64,000 bases of DNA from Peteryoungia desertarenae (GTDB taxonomy: Bacteria > Pseudomonadota > Alphaproteobacteria > Rhizobiales > Rhizobiaceae), in NCBI RefSeq assembly GCF_005860795.2, contig NZ_CP058350.1:956001-1020000 (forward strand). The letters run 5' to 3'. Numbering within the stretch: the first letter of the stretch is position 1; each line of letters begins with the position of its first letter. Under the pieces are notes generated by a model, which saw only the letters and a list, made by a program, of their open reading frames with translations, had not been told where the DNA came from and did no database searches. Below, in pieces: positions 48,675 to 59,053 of the stretch. The position numbers were made by a program, and so were the translations under genes.

Positions 48675-49982
48675 ATGACCAATTTTTCTCCGCGTGAGAT
48701 CGTTTCCGAACTCGATCGTCACATCATCGGACAGCATGAAGCCAAGCGTGCTGTGGCGATTGCGCTGCGCAACCGCTGGCGTCGGCAGCAATTGCCGGAT
48801 GATCTGCGTGACGAAGTCATGCCGAAGAATATCCTGATGATCGGACCGACAGGGGTGGGCAAGACGGAAATCTCCCGCCGGCTGGCCAAGCTCGCGGGTG
48901 CACCTTTCATCAAGGTGGAAGCGACCAAGTTTACCGAAGTGGGCTATGTCGGTCGCGACGTCGAACAGATCATCCGCGATCTTGTCGAAGTCGGTATTGC
49001 CCTTGTCAGAGACAAGAAGCGCGCCGAAGTCCAGGCCAAGGCCCATGCCGGTGCGGAAGAGCGGGTTCTCGATGCGCTGGTTGGCGCAACGGCCTCTCCC
49101 GCGACCCGTGACAGCTTCCGCAAGAAGCTGCGCAATGGCGAACTCGATGACAAGGAAATTGATATCGAGATCGCCGATTCCGGCAGCGGTATGCCCGGTT
49201 TCGAAATTCCCGGCATGCCGGGTGCCAATGTCGGCATCCTCAATCTCTCCGAGATGTTCGGCAAGGCGATGGGCAACCGCACAAAGAAGGTGCGGACAAC
49301 GGTCAAGGCCTCCTATGCCGACCTCATAAACGACGAATCCGACAAGCTGATCGATGTCGACGTCATTCAGCGGGAGGCACTGCGTTCCGTGGAGAATGAC
49401 GGCATCGTCTTTCTCGATGAAATCGACAAGATTGCCGCCCGTGATGGCGGTATGGGCGCCGGCGTCTCGCGTGAGGGCGTCCAGCGCGATCTCCTGCCGC
49501 TGGTCGAAGGTACGACGGTTGCTACGAAATATGGGCCGGTGAAGACGGACCATATCCTGTTCATCGCCTCCGGCGCCTTCCACGTATCGAAGCCGTCCGA
49601 CCTCCTGCCGGAGCTTCAGGGGCGTCTGCCGATTCGCGTCGAACTGAAGCCGCTGTCGAAGGAAGACTTCCGCCGCATCCTGACCGAGACCGAAGCGAGC
49701 CTGATCCGCCAGTACAAGGCGCTGATGGCAACGGAAGAACTGGAGCTCGATTTCACCGAAGACGCGATCGATGCCCTGGCCGATGTTGCGGTTCGCCTCA
49801 ACGAGACGGTCGAAAACATTGGGGCCCGGCGCTTGCAAACCGTCATGGAACGCGTTCTGGATGACATATCCTTTCATGCGCCGGATCGCGGCGGTTCGGC
49901 GACGATGATTGATTCGGCCTATGTGCGCGAACAGGTCGAAAGCATCGCTGGTGACGCAGATCTTTCGCGCTACATCCTGTGA
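48675..49982 (+). CDS. hslU: HslU unfoldase ATPase
   Basis: AAA+ hexamer that unfolds substrates for HslV. The 435-residue product has the N-terminal [20 protein letters not shown], Walker A GPTGVGKT, pore-loop GYVGRDVE, Walker [10 protein letters not shown] and C-terminal sensor region [15 protein letters not shown]. The last residues DLSRYIL form the tail that docks into HslV. The 187 bases after it hold no gene I can support. Confidence 0.97.
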   Translation: MTNFSPREIVSELDRHIIGQHEAKRAVAIALRNRWRRQQLPDDLRDEVMPKNILMIGPTGVGKTEISRRLAKLAGAPFIKVEATKFTEVGYVGRDVEQIIRDLVEVGIALVRDKKRAEVQAKAHAGAEERVLDALVGATASPATRDSFRKKLRNGELDDKEIDIEIADSGSGMPGFEIPGMPGANVGILNLSEMFGKAMGNRTKKVRTTVKASYADLINDESDKLIDVDVIQREALRSVENDGIVFLDEIDKIAARDGGMGAGVSREGVQRDLLPLVEGTTVATKYGPVKTDHILFIASGAFHVSKPSDLLPELQGRLPIRVELKPLSKEDFRRILTETEASLIRQYKALMATEELELDFTEDAIDALADVAVRLNETVENIGARRLQTVMERVLDDISFHAPDRGGSATMIDSAYVREQVESIAGDADLSRYIL

Positions 49983-50169
49983 CGAAGGCCACAGCCTGTG
50001 GTGTTTGTGCACCTTCGACCAGAGGAAAAAGGCGGTTCTCAAGAAAGTGACGCCGCCCGCAGTCGACAATGCAGGTATCGCTTATGTAAAGAGATGCCAC
50101 AGTCGATTTGCGCATCAGGCAGTGCCGAGGCGTGGTGAAGAAATGATCGGCGCCTTGGGACGATAATAC

Positions 50170-51108
50170 GTGCGACGTTTTACGCAGGGTTTGATGGTGA
50201 GTTTGGCGCTGGCGATGGGGATACCTGCGCCCGCCGATGCTGCGCGCCTTGTCCCGCCGGGAAATCGCAATGCCGAGCAGCCGCCAATTCCGGGCGCATC
50301 TGTTCGACGCACCAGGGCCGGAAAGACTAGCTTCGACCTGAAATATGAAAAAGTTCGCGATCTCCTGAAGCAGGACCGCAGCCTGATTTCAAAGATCAAG
50401 CGGGTTGCAGCAGCCTACGACATCGATCCAATCCATATGGTCGGCGCAATCGTGGGTGAGCATACCTACAATGTCGATGCTTACGACCGTCTGCAAAGCT
50501 ACTATGTCAAGGCTGCCTCCTATGCCGGAAACAGCTTTCGTTTTGCCTACAAGGGCGAGGACATCTCGGATTTCGTTGAACGTTCCGAATTCGACAGATG
50601 CGCTGACTTTGACGATTCCTACCGCCTGTGGAGCTGCAGAGAAGATGTCTGGCAGGCGACATTCAGGGGCAAGAAAGTCGATGGCCGTGCCTATCCGGAT
50701 AACCGGTTCAGCGCAGTGTTCTTCCAGCCCTTCTATGCCGGCCAGACTTTCGGTCTCGGGCAGATCAATCCCCTGACGGCCCTGATGTTGACCGACCTGG
50801 TCAATCAGAAGTCGGGCTTTGCAAAACTTGATCCGGCTGATGCCGCTGGCGTCTACCGGGCAATCATGGACCCCGATATCTCCCTTGCCTACATGGCTGC
50901 CGTGATCCGCAAATCGATTGACGACTATAGAACAATTGCGAATGTCGATATCTCAAGGAACCCCGGCATTACCGCCACGCTCTTCAATATTGGCGGCTCC
51001 CAGCAGCGCGCCCGCGCCTTGAAGGCACGGGGCGGAGGTTTGCCGGAAGAGAACTACTACGGTTGGCTGATCAATGATCGACTGGACGAGCTCCAGGAGC
51101 TGCTCTAA
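50170..51108 (+). CDS. DUF1402 exported protein
   Basis: 312-residue protein of a family found mainly in rhizobia, of unknown function. A GTG start gives a signal peptide MRRFTQGLMVSLALAMGIPA with a likely cut after ADA (near residue 24), so it should be periplasmic. The region from about residue 65 (IKRVAAAYDIDPIHMVGAIV then GEHTYNVD, and later TFGLGQINPLTA) resembles lysozyme-like lytic transglycosylases in pattern: a glutamate after a helix, then a GLGQI-type loop. That function is inference. Six bases separate it from an in-frame P450 extension. Confidence 0.7.
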   Translation: MRRFTQGLMVSLALAMGIPAPADAARLVPPGNRNAEQPPIPGASVRRTRAGKTSFDLKYEKVRDLLKQDRSLISKIKRVAAAYDIDPIHMVGAIVGEHTYNVDAYDRLQSYYVKAASYAGNSFRFAYKGEDISDFVERSEFDRCADFDDSYRLWSCREDVWQATFRGKKVDGRAYPDNRFSAVFFQPFYAGQTFGLGQINPLTALMLTDLVNQKSGFAKLDPADAAGVYRAIMDPDISLAYMAAVIRKSIDDYRTIANVDISRNPGITATLFNIGGSQQRARALKARGGGLPEENYYGWLINDRLDELQELL

Positions 51109-51144
51109 CTCCTGATGGGGCGCTTAGGCCCCAGGGAGAATGCC

Positions 51145-52599
51145 ATGCAAGGTCCTGCCCCGCTATCGGATTTCGAGCCACCGGCGCCGCTGCCGCGCAC
51201 GGTGCCGCCTAGCCGGCTTGAGATCATCCGGACGGTACTGCGCAATCCCCTCGAGCTCTGGGGTATGCCGTCTTACACTTGGCCTTGGATCAAGACGCGC
51301 TTCTTCGGTGAGACCACGCTCATCGTCAATGATCCAGGCCTGATCCGCCATGTGCTCGTCGACAATTCCGCAAATTACGCCATGGCTGAGGTCCGCCAGT
51401 TGGTCCTGCGCCCCATTCTGCGGGATGGCCTGCTGACGGCAGAGGGGCCCGTGTGGAAACGTTCACGCAAGGCCATGGCGCCCGTCTTCACCCCGCGTCA
51501 CGCCCGTGGCTTCGCGCGGCAGATGCACGAGCAGTCAGAGACGTTTCTGACCCGCTATGAGACCGACAACCCTGAAGGCATAGTTCGAGATATTGCCGTC
51601 GACATGACGGAACTCACCTATGCGATCCTGTCAGACACCCTCTTTTCCGGTGAAATCGCCTCCGAAGGCGGTGATTTTGCTGATGACGTCGATGCCTTGC
51701 TGCATCGTATGGGCCGCATCGATCCGCTAGACCTTCTGCGCGCGCCGAAATGGCTTCCGCGTCTGACCCGGATCGGCGGCTACCGGGTGCTCAACAAGTT
51801 CCGGGCGCTTGTTCGCCGCACCATGGATGAGCGGCGTCAGCGCATGCAGGCCAATCGAGCCACAGCCCCGGACGATTTTCTGACGCTTCTCCTTGAACTG
51901 GAGGGTCCGGATGGGCTGACCACCGAAGAGATCGAGGACAATATCCTGACCTTCATCGGTGCCGGTCATGAGACCACCGCGCGAGCACTCGCATGGACTT
52001 TCTATTGCGTCGCTCATTGCCCCGCAGTGCGCGAGAGGATGGAAACAGAAATCGATCGCGTGATCGCAAGTGGCGCCGCACCCGTCGACTGGCTGGAACG
52101 CATGCCCCATGTCCGGGCAGCCTTTGAGGAGGCCATGCGTCTTTATCCACCGGCCCCGTCCCTCAACAGAGAAGCAGTGGCACCTGATCGCTACGAGGCT
52201 TCGAACGGCGAGGTCGTGGATATCGAGAAGGGCACCACCATTCTCGTTATGCCCTGGACCCTTCACCGCCATGAACTCTACTGGGATCGCCCGCGTGTCT
52301 TCGATCCTTCGCGCTTCCTGCCTGAAAACCGCGAGAAGATTGGACGTTTTCAGTATCTCCCTTTCGGTGCCGGGCCACGCGTTTGCATCGGTGCGACCTT
52401 TGCCCTGCAGGAAGCCGTCATTGCCCTTGCCGTGCTCATGTATCGGTACCGTTTCGATGTGACGTCCGAGACAAAGCCGTGGCCCGTCCAGAAACTGACG
52501 ACTCAGCCCTCGGGGGGCCTGCCCATGCGGGTCACCGCCCGTCGCCGACCTCAACATGCCGCAGACACACTGGCTGAAAGCGATGTGTCTGTGGCATAA
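51145..52599 (+). CDS. Cytochrome P450
   Basis: Haem monooxygenase, soluble bacterial type. The ATG at 51145 (MQGPAPLSDFEPP) has an AGGGAGA ribosome-binding site and gives 484 residues. The I-helix oxygen motif is FIGAGHETTARAL, the ExxR pair is in EEAMRLYPPAPSLNRE, and the haem loop FGAGPRVCIG gives ligand Cys414. The C-terminal half resembles the CYP102/CYP4 style more than small camphor-type P450s. No ferredoxin or reductase gene is adjacent, so electron donors must be encoded elsewhere. Substrate unknown. Confidence 0.92.
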   Translation: MQGPAPLSDFEPPAPLPRTVPPSRLEIIRTVLRNPLELWGMPSYTWPWIKTRFFGETTLIVNDPGLIRHVLVDNSANYAMAEVRQLVLRPILRDGLLTAEGPVWKRSRKAMAPVFTPRHARGFARQMHEQSETFLTRYETDNPEGIVRDIAVDMTELTYAILSDTLFSGEIASEGGDFADDVDALLHRMGRIDPLDLLRAPKWLPRLTRIGGYRVLNKFRALVRRTMDERRQRMQANRATAPDDFLTLLLELEGPDGLTTEEIEDNILTFIGAGHETTARALAWTFYCVAHCPAVRERMETEIDRVIASGAAPVDWLERMPHVRAAFEEAMRLYPPAPSLNREAVAPDRYEASNGEVVDIEKGTTILVMPWTLHRHELYWDRPRVFDPSRFLPENREKIGRFQYLPFGAGPRVCIGATFALQEAVIALAVLMYRYRFDVTSETKPWPVQKLTTQPSGGLPMRVTARRRPQHAADTLAESDVSVA

Positions 52600-52637
52600 G
52601 CCAAAACAGCAAAGGCGCATAAGACAAGGCGGTTTGA

Positions 52638-54641
52638 GTGGCATCGCAATACATGCTCGGCATCGACACCGGCGGGACCTACACGGATGCCGTCATCTTT
52701 CATGATGATCAGGGCATTTTGGCCAAGGCCAAGGCGTTGACCACCCGCCACGATCTTTCGGTCGGCATCGCTGAAGCACTGGACAAGGTGCTTGCGCAAA
52801 CCAGCCTCGATCCCCGCGAACTGGGTCTGGTCAGCCTTTCGACGACACTGGCCACCAATGCCCTTGTGGAAGGGCAGGGCGGACGGGCGGCCCTGGTCAT
52901 GATCGGTTTCGGTCCAGAGGATCTGAAGCGAGATGGTCTCGCCGAAGCGCTCGGCTCGGATCCGGTCGTCTTTCTTCCCGGTGGCCATGATGTGCATGGC
53001 AATGAGCAGCCGCTGGACCTCGAACCGCTGGTGGCCGCCCTACCCGATCTTGCAAAGAGCGTGACGTCCTTCGCTGTAGCGGGATATTTTGCCGTGCGAA
53101 ACCCGGCCCATGAGGTGCGCGTTCGCGAGGTGATCCGCTCCGTAAGCGGTCTGCCCGTGACCTGCAGTCACGAGCTGTCCTCCAAGCTCGGTGGACCACG
53201 CCGTGCGCTCACCACGCTCCTGAATGCTCGTCTGGTCTCGATGATCGACCGTCTGATAGGCTCTGCCGAAACCTATCTTGCAGGTCGTGGCGTTGAGGCT
53301 CCCTTGATGGTGGTGCGCGGCGATGGTGCGCTGATATCGGCCAGCGAAGCGCGTCTGCGCCCGATCGAGACAATCCTTTCGGGCCCGGCGGCCAGCCTCG
53401 TTGGCGCCCGGCATCTGACGGGCCTCGACAACGCAATTGTATCGGATATCGGCGGCACCACCACAGATGTTGCCATCATGGAAGATGGCAGTCCCCGCCT
53501 CGATGCCGATGGCGCTGTGGTCGGCGGCTATCGGACCATGGTGGAGGCCGTGGCCATGCGCACCTTCGGCCTGGGCGGTGACTCCGAAGTTCATATCGAC
53601 GATCAGGGCCTTGGACTTCGCATCCAGCTCGGCCCCCGCCGGCTAGTCCCGCTGAGCCTCACGGGTACCCTTCATGGTACCCCTGTAAAAGAAACCTTGG
53701 AGCGGCAACTGCGTGCCAGCCATGCCGGTCGCAATGACGGCCGCTTTGCTGTCAGAACGGGTCTGCCGATCGCTCTGTCAACCGGCCTCCAGCCCCAGGA
53801 ACAGGCCCTTTTCGACCGGATCGGAAACGCTCCGGTACCACTCGACACGCTCATCAGTCTGACCCAGCAGAAGGCGACGCTTGATCGTCTTGTCGCCAGG
53901 GGACTGGTGCACATCTGTGGCCTCACCCCCTCCGACGCCATGCACCTTCTCAATCAACAGGCGCAGTGGGATCGTGAGGCAGCCCTTCTCGGGATGCAGC
54001 TGGCTGCCCGCCGCAAGACAGGTGCAGGAAAGCCCGTGGCGGCAACCCCGGAAGAACTGGCGCAGACAATTGTCGATAGGCTGACGCGCCAGTCTGCCGA
54101 AGCGATCCTTGCCGCCACACTGGCCGAGGATGGCCTGCACGACATCGATCCCGCCAGATCGACGCTCATCAGTCGAGCACTCGACCACCGCCCGGCGATT
54201 ACCGGCTTCAGGCTCGCGCTCGACCGGCCTGTGGTCGGTCTGGGTGCGTCCGCCCCGGTCTATTATCCCGCGATTGCCAGAGCTCTCGGCTCTGATCTGG
54301 CAATTCCGGGGGATGCCGATGTCGCCAATGCCATCGGCGCCGTCGTCGGACAGGTCCGCATTTCAGTGAACGCTTTCATCACCTGTCCTGAAGAAGGCCT
54401 TCATGTGGTAACGGGCTTGGGCGAAGCTTCCCGTTTTACCAGGGAGCAGGAGGCCTTCGCCTTCGCACGCCAGACAGCGATGGAACTGGCACACAAGCGT
54501 GCTGCCGCGAATGGCGCGCCTGATGCTGTCACTCTGGTGACGGAATCCGTCGACGTGGCCGAAATCGAAGGGCGTCGTCAGTTGATCGAGGCCCGGATAA
54601 CTGCCACCGCCAGCGGGCGGCCTCGCCATGCGAGGGCCTGA
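52638..54641 (+). CDS. HyuA-type hydantoinase/oxoprolinase
   Basis: 667-residue ASKHA-fold ATPase family protein (hydantoinase A / oxoprolinase alpha). A GTG at 52638 gives MASQYMLGIDTGGTYTDAV; the second phosphate motif VSDIGGTTTDVAI and VGLGASAPVYYPAIA are family-typical. Relatives open hydantoin or 5-oxoproline rings or carboxylate ketones using ATP, normally with a HyuB partner. None is next to it here, which is unusual. It lies 38 bases after the P450 gene on the same strand and may be co-transcribed. Substrate unknown. Confidence 0.85.
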   Translation: MASQYMLGIDTGGTYTDAVIFHDDQGILAKAKALTTRHDLSVGIAEALDKVLAQTSLDPRELGLVSLSTTLATNALVEGQGGRAALVMIGFGPEDLKRDGLAEALGSDPVVFLPGGHDVHGNEQPLDLEPLVAALPDLAKSVTSFAVAGYFAVRNPAHEVRVREVIRSVSGLPVTCSHELSSKLGGPRRALTTLLNARLVSMIDRLIGSAETYLAGRGVEAPLMVVRGDGALISASEARLRPIETILSGPAASLVGARHLTGLDNAIVSDIGGTTTDVAIMEDGSPRLDADGAVVGGYRTMVEAVAMRTFGLGGDSEVHIDDQGLGLRIQLGPRRLVPLSLTGTLHGTPVKETLERQLRASHAGRNDGRFAVRTGLPIALSTGLQPQEQALFDRIGNAPVPLDTLISLTQQKATLDRLVARGLVHICGLTPSDAMHLLNQQAQWDREAALLGMQLAARRKTGAGKPVAATPEELAQTIVDRLTRQSAEAILAATLAEDGLHDIDPARSTLISRALDHRPAITGFRLALDRPVVGLGASAPVYYPAIARALGSDLAIPGDADVANAIGAVVGQVRISVNAFITCPEEGLHVVTGLGEASRFTREQEAFAFARQTAMELAHKRAAANGAPDAVTLVTESVDVAEIEGRRQLIEARITATASGRPRHARA

Positions 54642-54752
54642 CTGTTTCCAGAATGGAATGAATATTTCTAATTGTTGATCGATTGACTGTGAATTCAAAC
54701 AAGGCATTCTCAGCAGTTAATTGGGCGCACAGTGTGAGGAACCTTAATCATT

Positions 54753-56924
54753 ATGACCTTTGTTGAAACCCACGGCTTGAAGATCGACAAGCAGCTTCAC
54801 GACTTCATCGTCCAGCAGGCCCTACCGGGAACCGGCGTGGACCCTGACGCTTATTTCGCGGGTTTTGCCGCCATCGTTCATGATCTTGCCCCGAAAAACC
54901 GCGCCCTTCTGGCGCGGCGCGACGAGCTGCAGGCGAAGATCGATGCCTGGTACAAGGAAAATGGTGCGCCATCCGACATGGCGAACTACGAGGGCTTCCT
55001 GCGCGACATCGGCTATCTCCTGCCGGAAGGTCCGGATTTCTCTGTATCCACCGACAATGTCGACGCCGAAATTGCCGAAACCGCCGGGCCGCAGCTTGTT
55101 GTCCCGGTCATGAACGCCCGCTATGCGCTCAATGCTGCCAATGCCCGCTGGGGTTCGCTCTATGATGCGCTCTATGGCACGGATGCCATCCCGGAAGCCG
55201 ATGGTGCCGACAAGGGCAAGGGCTATAATCCGGTTCGTGGGGCCAAGGTCATCGCCTGGGCACGCGTTTTTCTCGACCGGTCTGCGCCGCTGGCTGCCGG
55301 AAACTGGTCGAGTATTGCCAAGGTGACCGTCAAGGACCAGTCTCTGTCCGTTGCCCTTGCCGATGGTGGAATGACCGGTTTGGCAGATCCGTCTCAGTTT
55401 GCCGGCTATCGCGGCGCGTCCGACGCACCGGAGGCCGTCATCCTTAGCCGCAACGGTCTTCACATCGAGATCCTGTTCGATGCATCCGGCGTTATCGGTA
55501 GCGGCGATGCCGCTTCGATCAACGACATCCGTCTCGAATCAGCTCTGACCACGATCATGGACTGTGAGGACTCGGTCGCCGCTGTCGACGCTGAAGACAA
55601 GGTTGTCGTCTATTCTAACTGGCTCGGCCTGATGAACGGGTCATTGACGGAAGAAGTCAGCAAAGGCGGCAAGACCTTCACCCGCAGGCTGAATGGTGAC
55701 TTGCAATTCCTGGCGCCCGACGGGTCTGCCACAACCTTGCCCGGTCGATCGCTGATGCTTGTCCGCAATGTCGGTCATCTGATGACCAATCCGGCCATCC
55801 TCGATCGCGACGGCCATGAAGTGCCGGAAGGCATCATGGATGCGCTCGTCACCGGTTTGATCGCTCTTCACGATATCGGCCCTTCCGGCCGTCGGATGAA
55901 CTCTCGCGCCGGCTCGATGTATGTCGTCAAGCCAAAGATGCATGGACCGGAGGAAGTAGCCTTCGCCTGCGAGATTTTCTCCCGCGTGGAGGCCCTGATC
56001 GGCATGGCACCGAACACCATGAAGATGGGCATAATGGACGAGGAACGCCGCACCACAGTCAACCTCAAGGAATGCATCCGGGCGGCCAAGGACCGTGTGG
56101 TCTTCATCAATACCGGTTTCCTTGATCGCACGGGCGACGAAATCCACACCTCAATGCTGGCCGGTCCGATGATCCGCAAGGGTGACATGAAGCAGGCTGC
56201 CTGGATTGCTGCCTATGAGAACTGGAATGTCGACATCGGCCTTGAATGCGGTCTGTCGGGCCACGCGCAGATCGGCAAGGGCATGTGGGCCATGCCGGAC
56301 CTGATGGCGGCCATGCTCGAACAGAAGATCGCGCATCCAAAGGCTGGTGCCAACACAGCCTGGGTGCCGTCGCCGACGGCCGCGACGCTTCACGCCACGC
56401 ATTATCACAGCATCAATGTTGCCGAAGTGCAAAATGGCCTGAAGTCGCGCGCTCGCGCCAAGCTTTCAGACATTCTCTCGGTTCCGGTCGCTACGCGCCC
56501 GAACTGGAGCCCGGAGGAAATCCAGCGTGAGCTGGACAACAATGCACAGGGCATTCTTGGTTACGTCGTACGCTGGATCGATCAGGGCGTCGGTTGCTCG
56601 AAGGTGCCGGACATCAACAATGTCGGCCTGATGGAGGACCGCGCGACGCTTCGCATCTCGGCCCAGCACATGGCCAACTGGCTGCTCCATGGCGTTGTCA
56701 CGCGGGAGCAGGTCCTTGAGACGCTCAAGCGGATGGCCGTTGTTGTTGACAGCCAGAATGCGGGCGATCCTTCTTACAAGCCAATGGCAACAGACTATGA
56801 CGCCTCCGTCGCCTTCCAGGCTGCCTGCGATCTGGTCTTGAAGGGTGTCGAACAGCCGAATGGCTATACGGAGCCGGTTCTTCATCGTCGCCGGCTTGAA
56901 CTCAAGGCGACAGCAGCCGCCTGA
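54753..56924 (+). CDS. glcB: Malate synthase G
   Basis: Condenses glyoxylate with acetyl-CoA to malate in the glyoxylate/glycolate pathway. The 723 residues equal the E. coli GlcB length. Diagnostic segments are [48 protein letters not shown] and [20 protein letters not shown] 111-base gap separates it from the HyuA gene, so it probably has its own promoter. No glycolate oxidase genes are adjacent. Confidence 0.97.
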   Translation: MTFVETHGLKIDKQLHDFIVQQALPGTGVDPDAYFAGFAAIVHDLAPKNRALLARRDELQAKIDAWYKENGAPSDMANYEGFLRDIGYLLPEGPDFSVSTDNVDAEIAETAGPQLVVPVMNARYALNAANARWGSLYDALYGTDAIPEADGADKGKGYNPVRGAKVIAWARVFLDRSAPLAAGNWSSIAKVTVKDQSLSVALADGGMTGLADPSQFAGYRGASDAPEAVILSRNGLHIEILFDASGVIGSGDAASINDIRLESALTTIMDCEDSVAAVDAEDKVVVYSNWLGLMNGSLTEEVSKGGKTFTRRLNGDLQFLAPDGSATTLPGRSLMLVRNVGHLMTNPAILDRDGHEVPEGIMDALVTGLIALHDIGPSGRRMNSRAGSMYVVKPKMHGPEEVAFACEIFSRVEALIGMAPNTMKMGIMDEERRTTVNLKECIRAAKDRVVFINTGFLDRTGDEIHTSMLAGPMIRKGDMKQAAWIAAYENWNVDIGLECGLSGHAQIGKGMWAMPDLMAAMLEQKIAHPKAGANTAWVPSPTAATLHATHYHSINVAEVQNGLKSRARAKLSDILSVPVATRPNWSPEEIQRELDNNAQGILGYVVRWIDQGVGCSKVPDINNVGLMEDRATLRISAQHMANWLLHGVVTREQVLETLKRMAVVVDSQNAGDPSYKPMATDYDASVAFQAACDLVLKGVEQPNGYTEPVLHRRRLELKATAAA

Positions 56925-56947
56925 GGCCGAAATGAGTTTCTTGAAAC

Positions 56948-56979
56948 AACAAGCCGCCGGGTCAGCCAGGCGGCTTGTT
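56948..56979. terminator. Hairpin between glcB and the L,D-transpeptidase gene
   Basis: A perfect 11-bp stem aacaagccgcc / ggcggcttgtt with a 10-nt loop lies between two converging genes. The stem base supplies the A and T stretches; no long T-run follows, so termination strength is uncertain. Confidence 0.7.
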
Positions 56980-57001
56980 GGTATCTGCAGGTATTCAGAC
57001 C

Positions 57002-57664
57002 TTACTGCTGGACAATGACCTTGGCGCTGCGGCCGGGCTTCACGCGCTCGTAGAGATCGATGATGTCCTGATTCATCAGCCGAATGCAGCCGGACGAGGC
57101 AGCAGTCCCGATCGAGCTCCATTCCGGCGTGCCGTGCAGACGGAACAAGGTATCCTGGCCCTTCTCGTTGAACAGATAGAGGGCGCGCGCGCCGAGCGGG
57201 TTGTTCAGCCCCGGACCCATGCCCTTTTCGACATATTTGGCCACCTCCGGCTTGCGCTCAGCCATTTCCTTCGGCGGATGCCATGTCGGCCAGGCTTGCT
57301 TCCAGGCGACATAGGCCTTGCCTTCCCAGGCAAAGCCTTCCTTGCCGACGCCAATCCCGTAGCGAACGGCCTTGCCGCGCGGCAAAACGTAGTAGAGGAA
57401 GCGTTCCCGTGTGTTGACGATGATGGTGCCCGGCTTCTCCAGCGTCGAATAGTTGACGATCTGGCGGTGGAATTTCTTGTCGATCTTCTGGATCGGGATG
57501 GCCGGCAGCGCATATCCGGCGTCGGTCACCTTTCCATAGGAGTCGCTGAATATCTCGACCTTGGTGGACTGGGCGGTTTCCTGGGATTCGCCGGTCGTGG
57601 TGCAGCCGGCCAGTGCAACAGTTGCAGCAAGGCCGAGCACCGTCATGAAAGTCCGAAAGCGCAT
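57002..57664 (-). CDS. L,D-transpeptidase lipoprotein (YkuD domain)
   Basis: Peptidoglycan cross-linking or lipoprotein-attaching enzyme. The 220-residue precursor has a lipoprotein signal ending LAGC (Cys20). The YkuD catalytic domain occupies residues 85-220, with FRLHGTPEW and SSGCIRLMNQD, nucleophile Cys193. In rhizobia, L,D-transpeptidases make most cell-wall cross-links and support polar growth, so this may be a growth gene, although the exact paralogue role is unknown. Confidence 0.92.
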   Translation of the reverse strand: MRFRTFMTVLGLAATVALAGCTTTGESQETAQSTKVEIFSDSYGKVTDAGYALPAIPIQKIDKKFHRQIVNYSTLEKPGTIIVNTRERFLYYVLPRGKAVRYGIGVGKEGFAWEGKAYVAWKQAWPTWHPPKEMAERKPEVAKYVEKGMGPGLNNPLGARALYLFNEKGQDTLFRLHGTPEWSSIGTAASSGCIRLMNQDIIDLYERVKPGRSAKVIVQQ

Positions 57665-57841
57665 GCGATGGCTCGTTTTTGAGGGCTGAATGACGATCTC
57701 GCGACCATCTTTGATTATGGTTTATTTTTTAATAATCTTAGCGACGCAAGTGCTGCGAAGCGGTCGAAAGTAATCGACGATGCAAAATGAATGCCCATGG
57801 CTTTTTTGCAACATGGCAGACAGGCTCTGGAAGGATATCCC

Positions 57842-58324
57842 ATGACGATTGTTTCGATTGGCCTTAACAACCCGTTAATCGACGGTCGTCAGTCCGAAAA
57901 GGCCCTGCTGGTGCGCCGTGGGGTGCAGATTCTGTTGGCAGAGATGCGGTTTGCGATCCTGCCGGAGTTGTCGCTGTCCAATGGAAGACGGGCCGATCTG
58001 ATTGCCCTGTCGGAAAAGGGTGAGGTCTGGATCATCGAGATCAAGTCTTCGATAGAGGACTTCCGTGTCGACAGGAAATGGCCCGACTACCGCGCCTATT
58101 GTGATCGCCTGTTCTTCGCAACCCATGCCGACGTGCCGCTCGACATATTCCCGCAAGACTGCGGCCTATTCCTGTCGGATGCCTACGGCGCACATCTGAT
58201 GCGCGAGGCTCCCGAACACAAGCTTCCGCCTGCAACCCGCAAGGCAGTCACCTTGAGCTTTTCCCGCACCGCCGCCCAGCGTCTGATGTCGGCCGAATGG
58301 GCTGCTCACGCCCAGCCCACCTGA
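57842..58324 (+). CDS. MmcB-family protein (PD-(D/E)XK nuclease fold)
   Basis: 160-residue protein from the ATG at 57842 (MTIVSIGLNNPLIDG), with a GGAAGG ribosome-binding site. It matches the MmcB/DUF1052 family, linked to DNA repair in Caulobacter. A nuclease-like site is visible: Glu in ILPELSLSNG, Asp in GRRADLIAL and EIK in VWIIEIKSSIEDF. The in-frame extension upstream is rejected. It converges on actR with only three bases between stop codons. Confidence 0.8.
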   Translation: MTIVSIGLNNPLIDGRQSEKALLVRRGVQILLAEMRFAILPELSLSNGRRADLIALSEKGEVWIIEIKSSIEDFRVDRKWPDYRAYCDRLFFATHADVPLDIFPQDCGLFLSDAYGAHLMREAPEHKLPPATRKAVTLSFSRTAAQRLMSAEWAAHAQPT

Positions 58325-58327
58325 AAA

Positions 58328-58924
58328 CTAGCGCGGGGCACGTTTGGCGAGGATTCGCTGCAGCGTTCGTCGATGCATGTTCAGGCGACGCGCCGTCTCC
58401 GATACATTGCGATCGCAGCTTTCATAGACCCTCTGTATGTGCTCCCAGCGCACCCGGTCTGCAGACATCGGGTTCTCCGGAACTTCGGCCTTTTCGCCCG
58501 GCTTCTGTGTCAAGGCCAGGAAGATGTCGTCGGCATCGGCAGGTTTGGACAGATAATCCAGAGCCCCGAGTTTTACCGCCGTGACGGCTGTTGCAATATT
58601 GCCGTATCCCGTGAGCACGACAATACGGGTATCGCTGCGCTTCTCCCGGATGGCCTCGATCACATCCAGACCGCTGCCGTCACCGAGACGCAAATCGACA
58701 ACGGCGTAACTTGGCGCGTCCGCTTTCACCTTGGCGATACCCTCGGCCACAGATGCGGCCTGGTCGACAACAAAACCACGGCTTTCCATGGCCCGGGCGA
58801 GGCGCCGCAGGAAGGGGGCATCGTCATCAACGATCAGCAAGCTCTGGTCGGAGCCCGGCGCATCTGGCGACTGACCGGAGGCTCCACTTGTCGTCTTGGT
58901 CATGGATGAGGCACTTTCAGACAT
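58328..58924 (-). CDS. actR: ActR/RegA redox response regulator
   Basis: Response regulator of the RegAB/ActSR system that controls acid tolerance, carbon and nitrogen fixation and respiratory genes. The start at 58924 gives 198 residues, chosen because AGGA lies nine bases upstream; an ATG nine bases earlier is the alternative. The receiver has LLIVDDDAPF, Asp77 in VVDLRLGDGSG and Lys in LSKPADADD. The C-terminal Fis-type helix-turn-helix is NVSETARRLNMHRRTLQRIL, typical of RegA. actS lies 129 bases upstream. Confidence 0.95.
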   Translation of the reverse strand: MSESASSMTKTTSGASGQSPDAPGSDQSLLIVDDDAPFLRRLARAMESRGFVVDQAASVAEGIAKVKADAPSYAVVDLRLGDGSGLDVIEAIREKRSDTRIVVLTGYGNIATAVTAVKLGALDYLSKPADADDIFLALTQKPGEKAEVPENPMSADRVRWEHIQRVYESCDRNVSETARRLNMHRRTLQRILAKRAPR

Positions 58925-59053
58925 ATTCGTCATTCCTGCTACCCAACAGTGTTAAGGTCGATCTCCAAACCATTATACGTAGAGTATCAGGCAATGGATG
59001 TCAGACCCGCTTTGCTGGCCCCGGTTATCGCCGGTTGGCAGCGAGAGGTAAAG

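Noticed and set aside
48627..50069. 480-codon open frame antisense to hslU
   Set aside because: Complete overlap with conserved HslU in the opposite strand; no family motif and no supported start.
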